64,000 nt of DNA from Paralichthys olivaceus (GCF_024713975.1 NC_091107.1:22497501-22561500), one strand, 5' to 3'. Counted from the first letter of the stretch, positions 1 to 12,353 are shown. Notes: a model not told the origin generated them from the letters alone. Program-made: numbers and translations.

Positions 1-1684
1 TCGTGCAGTGATCTATTGTGTGCAGGTTTTTCTTCTGTCCCTGACTATCTGCTGACATTGAACCTGTCTACACACACATCTGATGAAGCAAAAACAAATT
101 ACAACTAATCACATTGTGAAATAAAAAATTTGCCTAGAATCAGCTTTGTGCAACCTCTATCCTTCAACTAAATAACAGAATAAAATGTCATTTTCTTGAA
201 TGACAAATATGCTGGTGCTGACATCTAACAATTCATGATCCATGTTGGTCTTGGACACTGAAATAATTGTGGTGGAAAGCAAAAATAAACCCCCATTTGA
301 AATGTGTTCTTCAGCCACTGTTAGAGCAAGAGGTAATATTAAAAGCCATTTTTACTAGAAATATTTTAGGGCTGTGTGCGATAACCATTATTTCTCCCAC
401 CACAGAAGCTCTGGTTCAGGGTTTGTAGCCAAAAGCAAATCGCCCTGTCCCCCACAAACAGCCACACACCATACCCCACTGATCCAACTTGGGGACACAT
501 GAATGGAATAAAACACAGATAAGACATAGAGTGAATAGAAACCTGTGCCAAAAGAATAATTGGAAAATTGCTACAGTCCCATTAAAATTCTACATGCGTT
601 AACTTTGTCAACCCTGTAGTCGATTTCCAAATGTGGAACATTTACACAGTATGCACAGTAATTCACTACATGAATGCATGTGTTTTCTATGTATTTCTGT
701 TGGCGAGTGAAGGTATGTGTTTGTGGGCTAATGCGGCAGTGTTGTACAGCAGAAAATGGGAGTAATGCAAATTACCAGAATGAGGCAAGTGGGTGAGTGG
801 CTTTCTCTTTTCTCACAGCAGCTAGTCTCCTCTCTCTATTTCCTCTGTCAAGAAAACGTAAGCATGAGCGTCGACTGATAATATCAGAAACCCTGCTGTG
901 TAATTCTGACTGATTAAGGAAACACTTATCAGACTTTGTTTACAGTTTGTAAATCCATAAACCAGAACTCATTGTTATAAAATGACAAGAAGTCATATTT
1001 CATGAATTCTATTCTGTAATACACCTAAAACCTAACCCTAATACAACTGCTATGAAAATAAACTGTGTTTAATGTCTGAATGTTTCCTGCCTCACAGAGA
1101 GAATAGACCAAACCAAAGCCAACAGAGTATTTTTTGTAACAGTGGTGACTTGGCCATTTGGAGGAGTGAGATAATTTCCATTTCAGTCTGCGGAATGAGA
1201 CAATAAAGAGTGAGTCTTGTGGTATTGTGGTCTTTTCTTTGCCAAGCCATTTGTGAAAACATTTTAAGAGAAGGTGCTGCAACTCAACCCTTATTTGACT
1301 ACTGATGAGGCACACCACACCACATGTTTTGTTATCATAATAAACCCAGTGTCAACTAAGACAGGAGACTGCCCAGAATGTGTTCAGCATTTAATTGAAA
1401 AAAAAAAGACAGGAGATGCTTTAAATTCTGTTCTTATGTGCTTCCTCAGAATCAGATGTTGTACAACAAGGACAATACAATGTTCAGAGCTGCTGAAATG
1501 AATGGGAAATTATAAAAAGGTATAATTTAAAAGGTTATTTTAAATTATAATAACTGTTAAAATGCTTTACAGGTGTCGGTTCCTCTTTTGTTCTTCATGC
1601 AGTTGTGATAGGCATTGCCAGGTGTGTTTGAATGCTTAAAAGCCAAGTTGTTCTGTGTTCTTGGGAGGAGTTATAGGAACTAGA
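1..1684. other. Intergenic, nothing recognised
   Basis: AT-rich unique-looking DNA without convincing exons; short open frames only, none with family similarity. Confidence 0.6.
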
Positions 1685-1893
1685 TTTAACAGCAGGTACA
1701 ATTTAAATAGCGCTTTTCTAGTCTTGATGACCAACTTGAGCTTTACAGTACAGAATTTGCCATTCACCGCATGCATACAGTGCAGTCTCTATGAGCATCA
1801 CTATCAGGATCTTGCCAGACTTCGACAAGACTCGTACTGCCGACCATCTGGTCTCCCCTCACCCACAGTCGCCCTCATCCTGAATCACCACAT
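1685..1893 (-). mobile_element. tRNA-headed SINE copy, diverged
   Basis: On the + strand it begins with the tail side (tttaaatagcgcttttctagtcttgatgac), followed by ctttacagtaca, and ends with a degenerate tRNA-like head (ctgccgaccatctggtctcc). Same family as the copies at 15208 and 26557. Old and eroded. Confidence 0.65.
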
Positions 1894-2289
1894 ATGTTGT
1901 TTGTAGCTATATTCTCTTGTACAACCCTTCAATACAACAATCAAAATAAGGTCAAAGTTGTGGAAGGGTCATGCATATAACAAGTAACAGGAACAAATGG
2001 TGGTTTCCTTTGTGAAAGGCCGGCCTTTTGTTGAGCAATCCATCCACAGTTACTCTCTCCGACTCCCTGCTTTGCTTCCACCATTACTAACCAATGAGCA
2101 CAAAAGGGCTAATACACAGATCTTGATACAGAGTCCTGGAGCAATGGCTTGAAAGTTGGCTGACAGCCAGTTGGGTGCTGGGACTTTGCTAAACATTTAT
2201 TACAGTGAACTCTCAAACTCTTTGGGTAGAAGGCCTGCAGTTCAGTTCTGTCCACTGAGTTCTCCCGATGAGGTGCATTCAGGGACCGT

Positions 2290-2628
2290 TGGAAATGCCA
2301 ACTTCTGCTAGCTTAGCTACTTCTGGTGGACTTTTAGTCTTAAAACACAGTGTAAATGACCTCATTTCGAAGTCGAATATGCCTGGGCTTGAGGACACTT
2401 GGATGACACCACACAATTAGTATGGAGACATGTTATGTTTTTTCTGTTGTTTGAAGAAGGACTCACCATTGACTTCAATTGTACTGGGTTCTGCCGCAAC
2501 ACTTTTTACCCCTGAAACTCAAGAAGTGTTTTGTGGACTCAAACACTTCACCCACCCCTCCATCGGCACAGTGGTGAGTAGATAATGAGTGGATTTTTAT
2601 TTCTGGGTGAACTATCCCTTTAACTATA
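2290..2628. mobile_element. Non-autonomous DNA-element fragment
   Basis: Contains ctggtggacttttagtctta, aagaaggactcaccattgac, tactgggttctgccgcaaca and the terminal gggtgaactatccctttaac, the usual end of a widespread teleost DNA element. The matching left end is not clear, so it is probably truncated. Confidence 0.55.
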
Positions 2629-5600
2629 GGCTGAATTTTTTATTTTTTATTTTTGGTCTTAATAAGCCTCTTGCACAAACAACCTTTAGCGATGGCTTAT
2701 TTTTTACAGATTAATCTCAGACTTAAAGGCGATAATGCGAGAAAGCTTTTAGGGCTGAGTGGTTGAGTTGGACGTGGATTGGCTGGGAGTTAATGAGTTT
2801 GCTCAAGTGCCACAAGAAGAAATCCATTATTGGGTTTTCTTGATTAATCAGATGATGTTCTCATTTAATGGCGTTGGCGATGTTAGACATGGGAACTAGA
2901 TGACTCTGCTAAAGTCCCAACTGAGCGGTTTTAGCTGTATGTGGAACCTTTCCACTTCACACTTCAAAACTTGAAAATCATATGATCTGTCAACCTCACT
3001 TTCTCTTTTCTCACTGCTGTTGATGAGAAAGGTAATTTTTTTGCTTTTAAGATTTCATCCTATGTCGCCTGTAGCTGGAGAACATCACTCAACTCAAAAT
3101 GTAATTTGGTTGGAGGGTACGTCTGGCAATTCATTAAGCAGACCTGGGACTGCTGTTGCAGCACTACCTTGTTAATCAGCTGACAAGACAAGTGCATGCA
3201 ACTTAGCTTAACTCTGCTAACTTTAATCAAATGTAACTTCTATGGGTGGATGAGCAAATGAGTTTGTGCAGAAGTCAGCTCAGCACACCACCTTTTGGAC
3301 ATATATTGATCTCCACCGTCAGTATGTCTCCTACATGAGCTTATCACCACCGGCAATGAGACCTCCAGGGCGCCATTATCCACAAGCCTGTTGTTTGACG
3401 GATAGCTGGCAGGAGGTACAGTCATTGATGTATAAGGTTGCATAGGTGAGAAGGGTGCACACATATCCATGATGTACTTGAGCTCTGTGAAGGAACTGAA
3501 CTGCGACTGATACTGGATTTTATGCCCAACTTCTGTCATTTTGGAGTCTGAATGTGTTCATACATGATGTTCACATGCATTTTGTACAACCTGGTTCACT
3601 GGGAACTGTAAATGGGAGTCCATCCATCCAACCATCTATCCATCTTTCCATCCATCCAACCATCTATCCATCTATCCAACCATCCATCAGTTAATTCAGG
3701 TTGCGATGGCAGCAGGTCACGCCAGGTGACTGAACATGTAACTCAAACAAATGTATCAGCCATCAGGAGGAATAAAAATCCCCCCTATTATTAGCATTCT
3801 CGTGTTATAAAACTCATCCTCTTTCCCCACTCTCACAGTATGTTACAGCAGAGTGTGCTGTCAAAATACATCACCCACCGTAAACTGAAGCTGCTGTGTG
3901 TATTCATGCCCAGACATGCTTTGCTGGAGATGGTCTTTCTCTCTGCTCTAGATGTTTGCCTTCATTTGTCTTGTTGTATTATTGAAGAATCCATTTTCAT
4001 GCAACAAGGTACGTACTGGAGAGGAAAAAGGCCACAACCTCTTTGTTAACAGGAGGAACATTTCTCTCCACTCATTTTTCTCACTCAGGGTTTCTGTTGT
4101 GTTGTGCTGAGGCACTGCCTGGCTTGTTGTCTTGTAATGTTTGAAGCACACTTAAAAAGCCTAATGAGCTGCCTCATTTAACCTTCTGTCAGGAAGGAGT
4201 GGATATGAATCCTCTGACTGCAATAACAAATTCTAGTCTTTTCTATTCAATTTGCATATCAAGGTAGGAGTCTTTGTGTGTACATGCGTTTATTTATCTT
4301 GCAGGTCTGAATGTGTGAAGCTCTAGACAAAAAATGTTCTGTTCATTTATTATTGTCATTGAAACATATAAAGTCTGATTCCAAACCTTCAATTCAAATT
4401 TAGTTCCAAGCTGATTTACATGAAATGAACAGGTTTATGTGAACTCTGGTGAAGTACTGCGCTCTGATGTTTATGGTTACATATTAAATTACATGGTGGC
4501 TTTTACACTACAGTGCTCATACATTATATTGACATAAAGGAGACAGACATTCCCAAAGATTTGAGTTGTGCGCCCTCTGCTGCCTCATTCTGGAATAGAG
4601 GCCTGGAAAGGATTTCATCACAGTAAATAAGATCATCGACATCCATCAGCAGGCGAATCACAGGGCGTGGGATTAGTAGCAGAGAGGAAAGACACCTGGG
4701 CCCATTTCAGCTGGCAGAAAATTGTGCCCCCCACCTCAACACCCACCCCACGCTCTCCTCTTTTTTTTGGATAATGTGCCACTGATTTGTTTGTAATGTG
4801 CATGTTGTGCATGTTCGTAAATTGTCAGAAGTGCTTGTGAGATCAGATATGATGAGTTTACTCTGGCTCCCATATCAATATTTGCACTTGAGATGGAGTT
4901 TTGTTATTTCACATCTTCTGTGCGAGCTGATCCCCACTGCTGCAGACCTCTCCTCAGTGACTCCCTGTGCTACCACCTTTCCTGTTCAAATTTAATGTGA
5001 AAGATATTTAACAGCAGCAGCAAGTGATTGCATTGGTGGAATAGCCATGCATACATCAGCCAAACCCTCTCAAGGGTATTTTTCATGCATTTTAGAAGCA
5101 GCTTGGAGTTAATGCGGGCTGTGAGGCAAGCATTACCAAGAATAATGACTCCCAAATGGGTTAAAATAGTAAACAGTATATCAAATGAAAGGAGACAGCT
5201 CAGAATGATGAGATGAGGCAAAAGTTTTGTAACCGCAAAATTATTCTCTCTGATTCCCTGGGGAACTTACTGCGGGAATCCTTTAAACTGAGATTGAAGT
5301 TGGGTTTGTTTGTATGTTGTGACTGTGAACAGCAGTTAATAGTATTTTAGTGAGTAAACATGAAATGGAAAAAATAGGGAAAACATACAATATATTCCAT
5401 TGTGTGTTTTCCCTTTTCTGTCAGCATACTGTTATTCATATGCGACCCTGCTGTTTTCCAATCGATGGTCTTCAGAGTTAGTCAGAGATTTCTGTGAGCT
5501 TCCCACTGCTCTGAATAAATCAATTGCCTCCAGTTTTTAGAAGATTTAAAAATATTATTTCTTTGCCATCCCATAGTTCTATACTTTTCCAATCCCCCAG

Positions 5601-5947
5601 CCAATATTAGGATAAAGAGGGATTAGATGAAATGATTAGATGAAACTTTAATGACCACCTGGAGGTAAATGACTTCCCAAAGCTGTAGAAGAAATGATTG
5701 TGGTAAGAATAAGACTAAGAATTAAACTACTGAGGAGGGTTGAAACAATAATTCTATCTGGCAAACATACTGAGGATATTAAGATAATGTATCACCAGTC
5801 ATTTTATAGGCTGTAATGAATGTAAATTAGTCATTTGTCTTTTCCCACAAATACAGTTTGAAACAGAGCATGGCATTGCATAACATACCATACCATTTAT
5901 GGTATATTTCAATTCAAGCACAATCTCACCTAAAACTGAACATTGTA
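2629..5947. other. Intergenic, simple repeat only
   Basis: Contains the CCAT array. An open stretch on the - strand at 3240-3539 (99 codons) shows no recognisable domain and no splice context; treated as chance. Confidence 0.5.
3616..3690 (+). repeat. (CCAT)n / CATCCAAC tetranucleotide array
   Basis: Imperfect ccat units with aaccatctat variants over about 75 bases. Confidence 0.85.
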
Positions 5948-6127
5948 AACTCTGACAGGACAAGACAAGTCAGGACAGAACATGAAAAGACAGGTCAAGA
6001 AAGGACAGGGGAGAGCGACAGGACAGGACAGAACGTAAAGGAACAGAACAGAACACAATACAAGAAATCAGGATGGAATGAAACTGGATGGGACGGAATG
6101 GAAAGGAACAGGACAGGACAGAACAAG
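5948..6127 (+). repeat. Degenerate purine-rich pentanucleotide array (ggaca/gaaca)
   Basis: A 180-base stretch built of diverged ggaca, gaaca, agaca and ggaat units with almost no pyrimidine runs on this strand. It is open for about 60 codons only because the repeat lacks stop codons; not a gene. Confidence 0.8.
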
Positions 6128-6311
6128 TTTAAAGTAGAAAAGAAATGTTTCAGTAGTCACACTCAGTTTGAAAAGAAAACATCACACCACTTTTTAACCT
6201 GGATCTGAAAGCATAAAAGCAGTGTTTGCTACACTTGTTTCATTGTATATATGCTACACAAACAACTCACACTGATCTGCAGTCAGCTGTGTGAATGATA
6301 TCATTTTCACC

Positions 6312-7048
6312 ATGAACTATGAGGGGCCGCCTGGGACATAATTCATACTTGGTCTTACACACACTATCATAACCTTGCATATACACCACTATACTCATAC
6401 ACACACACTATTATACTCCTTTTACATGTATGTATGAGAGTGTATAGTTGTGTATGTGAGAGAGTATAGTAGTGTGTGTGTGTGAGAGAGTATCGATAGT
6501 AGTAGTACGATACTCTCTCAAACACACACTACTATACTCTCTCGCATACACTATTATACTCTCTTACACAAACTACTATACTCTCTCACATACACTACTA
6601 TACTCTCTCACATACACTACTATACTCTCTCACATACACTATTATACTCTCTCAAACACACACTACTATACTCTCTCACATACACTACTATACTCTCTCA
6701 CATACACTACTATACTCTCTTACACACACTACTATACTCTCTCACATACACTACTATACTCTCTTACACACACTACTATACTCTCTCACATACCCAAATA
6801 CTCTATATGCTCTCACACACAATACTACACTGTCTCGCATAAACAACTATACTCTCTCACAAACACTACTATACTCTCCCACACACACTACTATACTCTC
6901 TCACATACACAACTATACACTCTCATACATACATGTAAAAGGAGTATAATAGTGTGTGTGTATGAGTATAGTGGTGTATATGCAAGGTTATGATAGTGTG
7001 TGTAAGACCAAGTATGAATTATGTCTCAGACGGCCCCTCATAATGAAC
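6312..7048. mobile_element. Palindromic DNA element with minisatellite core and 6-bp flanking repeat
   Basis: The element body (6318-7042) starts with tatgaggggcc and ends with ggcccctcata. The two arms (about 6318-6478 and 6882-7042) are inverted copies about 155 bases long with only about two mismatches seen near the tips. Both ends are flanked by the direct repeat atgaac (6312-6317 and 7043-7048), the expected footprint of a transposition event. The centre is a tandem array (separate entry). No transposase is encoded, so it is non-autonomous. The superfamily is uncertain: a 6-bp duplication is unusual, excludes the common TA, TTAA and 8-bp classes, and would fit Dada-like elements known from fish (inference). 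Confidence 0.8.
6495..6905. repeat. 22-bp minisatellite, about 18 units, CT-rich strand
   Basis: Tandem array of cacatacactactatactctct with variants (cacaca or aaacac in place of cataca). It produces a long repetitive open frame (YYTLSHTLLYSL-like) that is purely a consequence of the 22-bp repeat read in three frames and is not a gene. It fills the loop of the palindromic element. Confidence 0.9.
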
Positions 7049-8892
7049 ACCTTCTCTTAACCATGCATGGATGCTGGCAAGAAAAAAATAAACACAATTA
7101 TAAGGGATACAAATCTATTTTGTTTGAATGATGGCCATAGTTGTCTGGATATCAACAGATACTACATCATACAAACGAGAGATGCTGGTTGAGTATTTAG
7201 AGGCTAAACAATAAAACTGCTGTCTGATTCGATCTGCCCCAACCCTCTTTTTGTTTGACTCCCACTGCAGCTGTAGAATGCATCAGTTGCTCTTAGTTGG
7301 GCTCAGCAGTGCACACAGGTATTGCATTCTTCCCTCTGTTTTTAATGTTAAGCTACCTCCTGCTTTGTTCAGGAATTGAAATGATATCTGATAACTGCTC
7401 TTACTGATACAGTTTCTGCTTTCTGGTTGAAGAGGCAACTGATTCAATAGGTAAAGATTTCCAAGGTGCTTTTCTCATGATGGCCTGCTATGCCCATCTA
7501 TTCACACTATAAACTGATGCTTCAATGTTTAAGTGGAACTTTTGACAGGCTTTAGGTAAGGAAGCCGGAGCTTTTTGTCATAGGAACTGAGTTGGAATAG
7601 ATGAGCTTTTTGCTGCCCAGCAATAAAAGGACCCAGTATTTCACAGATCAGCTGTCTCCAGCTGATCTGTGAATGGTTTCATTACTGTTTGTGGATAGAA
7701 TAGCTTTTACCTAAACGTTTCCTCTGCTAATGCTGCTGCAGTTCCCACTGGTCACCAACAGAGGTCAATATAGATCTGTCAAAAGGGAGTCTTGGGACAG
7801 CCCTGACAATTTCTGATGCTGATTATTCATTCCTTTAAACATTGTCTAATATTAATTAAACATTGACCGATCGTTAATTATGAAATGGAGCACTCACAGG
7901 ACCAGCAAAGTTCATCAATATTCATGCTGATGCAATATGCTGTCCTTTTTAAAGACAAAGATAATTGTTTCTGCAAGTATATCAGAAAATATAACACATT
8001 CATTTTTGTTTTAAAATTACACGCGAAGCATCAGCACAATCATCTTTTGATTGATTTCATACATTCTCAGACATGTGCAGCCTGCAGCTAAATGTGGTTT
8101 TAAACCACTTGATACTTGCTTAGCATGTTAGTATGACCTGCAGTCTGTTACCCGAAACAACACCAAATATTGGAAAGTGTAAATACTCAGTACATTAAGA
8201 GTTCCTCTCACTCAGTGTACACTGAGAAAACACAAGGCTCCTCCAGTCACTAATCAGAATGAATTACATATAGGGATACAAGTCCACAGTCCAGTAAGGT
8301 CTTGCACCTGCTGCTGCCAACACAGATAGATATGAGATACAAATCAAGCCAAGGAATGTGATCATAGGTTTTATGAATGTTACGTTCCGGTAATCAGATG
8401 TGTTTGCCTTTGGATAAACTAAGCTTCTTATGCAAAGATATCTATGTCGTCTCATGTAGCACATATGAAGTGTTAGGATAAGATCTATCAACAGAATGGA
8501 ATATGATATATATAATTATGTTTTCATAATCACCTGAAACTGAGAATTGTTGTGTTTTTATAACCTAAGAAGTCCTTTATATCTGCCTATGGAAGAGGTA
8601 GCCCAGAATGGACACACCAAACTTTAGAGAGGGCCTTTTCCAAGTTTACATCACCTTAAGGTCACTGTAGTCTCCCCTATGCTTGGATGGAGAGGGGTGA
8701 GGAGAGGGGTGAGGAGAGGGTTGGATGCAAACTGCAACTTCACAGCTAGATGCCACTAAATCCTTTATACTGGCCCTTTCAAATGGCCTCCAAACAGTAG
8801 TGGACCCCTCCCCTGAGCAGTGTTGGACCAGCAGATCTGAATACTATCATTCTTTCCACAGGCAGCTGTGTATGTTGTGTGAAAGAAAACCA
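7049..8892. other. Intergenic
   Basis: Holds the hairpin at 7640 and a short ggggtgaggaga triplication near 8694-8720. No gene seen. Confidence 0.55.
7640..7673. repeat. Perfect 15-bp inverted repeat, 4-base loop
   Basis: Arms ttcacagatcagctg (7640-7654) and cagctgatctgtgaa (7659-7673) around tctc. Each arm contains a CAGCTG/TGATC core. No gene is nearby; function unknown. Confidence 0.85.
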
Positions 8893-9065
8893 GGAGGTAT
8901 CAGCCATAGGGAAATTGTCTTGGTAGAGTGGGAGATCCACTAACTAAAGTGTCTGTGATTCAATCCCCACCTCCAGTCGTAATGCTGAAGTGTCCTTGGA
9001 AAAGACCTCACCTCACTTCTTAAAAAGGTTGCAGCTGGTGCCTGTGGCCATAACTTACTTGACAT
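8893..9065 (+). mobile_element. tRNA-headed SINE copy, + orientation
   Basis: Head with tggtagagtgggagatccac and a weak B box (tgattcaatcccc), then the family's typical ctgaagtgtccttggaaaag body. It ends before the usual tail. Confidence 0.65.
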
Positions 9066-9169
9066 TATACACTGTTCCCTTACTTATCCATATTATTTTA
9101 AGCCAGCCAGCCGTCAGCCTTTATTAAAAAAGTCTAAACTTGTCACTTCCACAGAATGATGAGCCTATA

Positions 9170-9768
9170 TCTAAGGCTACATCCATATGTAATGTTTTAA
9201 ACAATCTCTGTCCACACAAGCATTTTATTTTTGTATTTAATCCCAGTCTATCTAGCTGAGAACGCATATCATGGACCACTCACATACACTGGCCTTGAAT
9301 GTGCCAGTGTAAACAGGTAACATTTGGTTGTTAGTTGCAGGAAGACCTGACAAATAAGCTCATCTCTCATGCATGGAAGTAGTTGTCTCAGTGCTAAATG
9401 CAGAATTTAACTGCACAACAGCTGTTTACAAAGACAACACAGTCAACAACGCTTGTAATCGATTATCCATTTTGTTCTACACTGATAGCCGAGGCTAATG
9501 CTGGTTGTTTTCTTCCAGAAGAGGGTCATGTGATAGGAGCCTGACAAATCAGTGGCTAAGTCATGACCAAAATGACCCAGTCAGCAAGCGGTTTTGAGTA
9601 TCTTCTACGCCGTTGTTTTCAAACATCTCAGTTTCGGCTCGTACAGACTAAAACGCAGCCCCAGAGTTTAAAGTAAAACCCGAGCATTTTTAAACTAAAA
9701 CAGCAGCATTTCCAAATGTCTTATTAGTATTAGCAGCTCTAAAACTCCGGAGCAGTGTGGACACCATA
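9170..9768. mobile_element. Probable hAT-like non-autonomous element
   Basis: Left tip ctaaggctacatccatatgt; right side aaaactccggagcagtgtgg. Internal sequence has several 'aaaac' and 'gtttt' tracts and tttcggctcgtacagact, a composition recurring in fish hAT-derived MITEs. The tips are only loosely inverse, so ends are approximate. Confidence 0.4.
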
Positions 9769-10404
9769 GAGTTGATACGTTTTCAATTGAAAATGGATGC
9801 AGTCTACAAAAAGACATGTGCCCTTTATTGGGCATTATTTTTGATAACGTACAGTCTGGGTTCCCCAAGTGAAACAGTACTGAAACAGCTCTTGTTCATT
9901 CAAATGTCCATCCTGAGATGTTTGTATTCTTTTTGCCTGTTTTTAAGTTCTGCTTCCGCATGTTTCAAACCTCATCAAAGCGCCCTTTCCTCACGGAAAA
10001 TCCTCAGGTAATCTCCTTCTGTACTGTCATATGGACACACTCCTACATTATCCTGAGTTTTTACTGGGGGGCTGGCAGAGGAAACTCTTGCAAATGTCCA
10101 CAGCAACTCACATCTGTGTCTGCTCCCATACAGACCCTCCGGATCATTTCAGGAGATCATCTGGAGATCAGTGCATGTCTGAGAGCAGCTTAAGGGTAAC
10201 AGGGTTTTTGCCATCAGATCCCTGAGGCTCTAGGATTCCTTGGGTGAGGAGGTTAGATTTGCCCGTAATTGATCCTGTTTTTAAATCATTTCATAACACA
10301 CATGTTTTATAGGAAAGCTTTTCAATGCCTGATTTTTAACAGTTGTAATGGATGTTGTCTGTTTAAAATATTTTCTTCTTATCTTTCTTCTCATGTCTTG
10401 TTTT

Positions 10405-10498
10405 GCTCTGTTTTGTTTTATCCCCATGTACTTTGTAAATCACCTTGTAACTGTATTTAGATAAGTGCCATGAAAGATGAATTATTATTATTATTATT
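10405..10498 (+). mobile_element. LINE 3' tail fragment
   Basis: gtactttgtaaatcaccttg..taagtgccatgaaagatgaa followed by a run of attatt. This is a typical end of a fish LINE, or a SINE using that tail, with a simple-repeat terminus. Confidence 0.5.
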
Positions 10499-10544
10499 GT
10501 TTAAGAAACCTCTGCTGTTAATGATGATGTGTGATAGAGGCACA

Positions 10545-10662
10545 TTTATAAATGCTGCCTGAATGTTTGTGTGAATGGGTGAATGTCACAGTAGTGCAAA
10601 GGGATTTTAGTGGCTGTTAAATCTAGAAAATGTCTTTATAAATGCAATCCATTTACCATGTT
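10545..10662 (+). mobile_element. SINE body/tail fragment
   Basis: Reads gtgtgaatgggtgaatgtca, gtgcaaagggattttagtgg and ends tataaatgcaatccatttac, the usual tail of the tRNA-headed family; the head is absent. Confidence 0.55.
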
Positions 10663-12264
10663 CTTATTGGCAATTCATTATATTTGACTACCAGTTGATG
10701 ACAGATTGCAGAGTTGTTGCAAAGAGAGGTGCAACAATAGTTCTGGTTCACTTCCTCAGTTAATTGCTGTTTTAGCTGTTAACATCTATTGGTTTATTTA
10801 CAGCACACAGCTGTTGAGTGTTTGTTAACCTAATAATAATGATAAAATAATAATAGTCTTGTTTATAATTTTCAAGCTAATACACAAAGTGCCTTCCAAG
10901 TGAAATAATTTGTAGAGTAAAAATTAAAATCAGTCACCCATGAAATGCCTCTATAGTAGGATGTACAAACTGTAGAGACATGAGAGCATATACATATATA
11001 TCACACAATACTGAGCCCGAACATAAACATACAGATGTGCATGTACAGTACAAAAAATGTAATTCTAATTTTGACAATATTATGATGGTGAAATTTGAAT
11101 TATTAAGTGATGATTTCATCGGAGGGACTACTCTCATATAAGACAAGTCTTCAATTTAAAATGTTAAAATAGCAATAAAAAAATAACGAGGACGATTTTT
11201 TTAAATGTTGGACATTTTGTAAAGGTAAGTTTGAAGGAGCCTTGAGGGCTCCACAGTCAATTGCCTACACTTGATGAAAAGCTATTCCATAGATGAGAGA
11301 CTGGAAATCCATGGTAACCCTTGTTCATCAGTGTGGTTCTGGGCTGTATGGGCTGAAAGGCTCTTTAATATACACTGTGGATGGAAATAGGTAATTCAAG
11401 ATTAAAATGTATGCTTAATTTAACGGAGCAGTGATGGTGAAACTGGGTTGCTATGACCGAGCCCCTAGGTTCTGTTCTGGATATGTGGGAATTTAGCCAG
11501 GTAAAAAGAAACTTACATAATTATATAAGACATGTGTGACATAAAAGCTGACAATGTCAAAATAATGTGTTACTATTCCCCCCAGTTCCTTCACTTTAGG
11601 GATGAGGCGAGTCAGGACAGGTGAGTAGAGGCATGTCTGGGTAGAGAAGTGTTACTGTTCCATTGCTCAATGAAAACAATTGGCTCCCTTGATGGTGGGT
11701 GTGGAATCTGTTGTTGTACGAGAGATGATTTCCCAGCAGTCGTCACAGTCTAAGCAGGAAGAACTCTTTTTGTCAAGCACATCATTAAGTACTTCAAATT
11801 AGTAAGTAGGGCAAATAGTTTGAGTGGAGATGGAAGGAGACATCACATGGCATGATGAGTGGTTACAACTCTACAGCCACACTATACATTTAATAATGTT
11901 ACTGTGCATATATTATTAAGTCTTGATTCAGTTGCTAGAACAGGCCCATCTGTATTCAGTACACTTCACTCAGTAGCAACAAGCCATTGGGTGAGGGCTT
12001 ACAGTAGCCAAGCAGCTGTTTAGCAAGGAACTGAAAGTGATGTAATATAATTAAAGTCATAAGATGTTCTAAGACTGTCCTCTTGTAGAAAAAAAAAGTA
12101 ATAAAACGCACAGGTCATCTGTGCAGCATCTTATTACACCCACGGGCTGTATATAAAGAAGGGGTATTAAATACAAGGGTATTGAATGCTACTCCACCTT
12201 AATTTAACTGCAGTGTTATCCCAGCATCAGATGATAAATGCTAATCTTACATATTTGATGACAG
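10663..12264. other. Intergenic, left flank of the hspa8 relic
   Basis: No further HSP70 coding sequence is visible on either strand, and I see no SNORD14-like box C/D pair of the kind found in HSPA8 introns. Confidence 0.5.
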
Positions 12265-12353
12265 GTCGTCTCAGCAGGGAGGACATTGAATGCATGGTCC
12301 AGGAGGCTGAGAAGTACAAGACAGAGGATGATGTCCAACGTGACAAGGTGTCT
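12265..12353 (+). pseudogene. Relic exon of a cytosolic HSP70 gene (hspa8-like)
   Basis: A 30-codon open stretch reads [20 protein letters not shown] followed by [10 protein letters not shown]. It matches the lid (substrate-binding domain) region of HSPA8/HSC70 with only a few substitutions (by memory of human: K to R, R to C, A to T, E to D, K to V). Similarity begins exactly after an AG (12263-12264) with a split glycine codon, where the HSPA8 gene, as I recall, has an intron, and ends abruptly at 12353, where the remaining exon should continue with SKN. No other HSP70 exon is visible in the flanking sequence. This is a truncated remnant of a spliced gene copy rather than a working gene or a processed copy. 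Human gene order (JHY-BSX-HSPA8) makes a decayed in-place hspa8 the simplest reading. Confidence 0.85.

Noticed and set aside
3240..3539. 99-codon open frame on the - strand
   Set aside because: No recognised family, no splice sites fitting a larger gene, and repeats nearby; kept only as a note.
5858..6208. 116-codon open frame rich in RTGQ/RTEH residues
   Set aside because: It lies over the degenerate ggaca/gaaca array, which lacks stop codons in this frame; no domain.
6472..6993. 173-codon open frame with repeats of YTLLYSLTYTTILSHI type
   Set aside because: It is the 22-bp minisatellite of the palindromic element read through; its regularity comes from the DNA repeat and there is no splice or promoter context.
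12265..12353. Reading the HSP70 fragment as an exon of an active gene
   Set aside because: No other exon of the family is visible within reach, and the exon lacks the rest of its conserved length.
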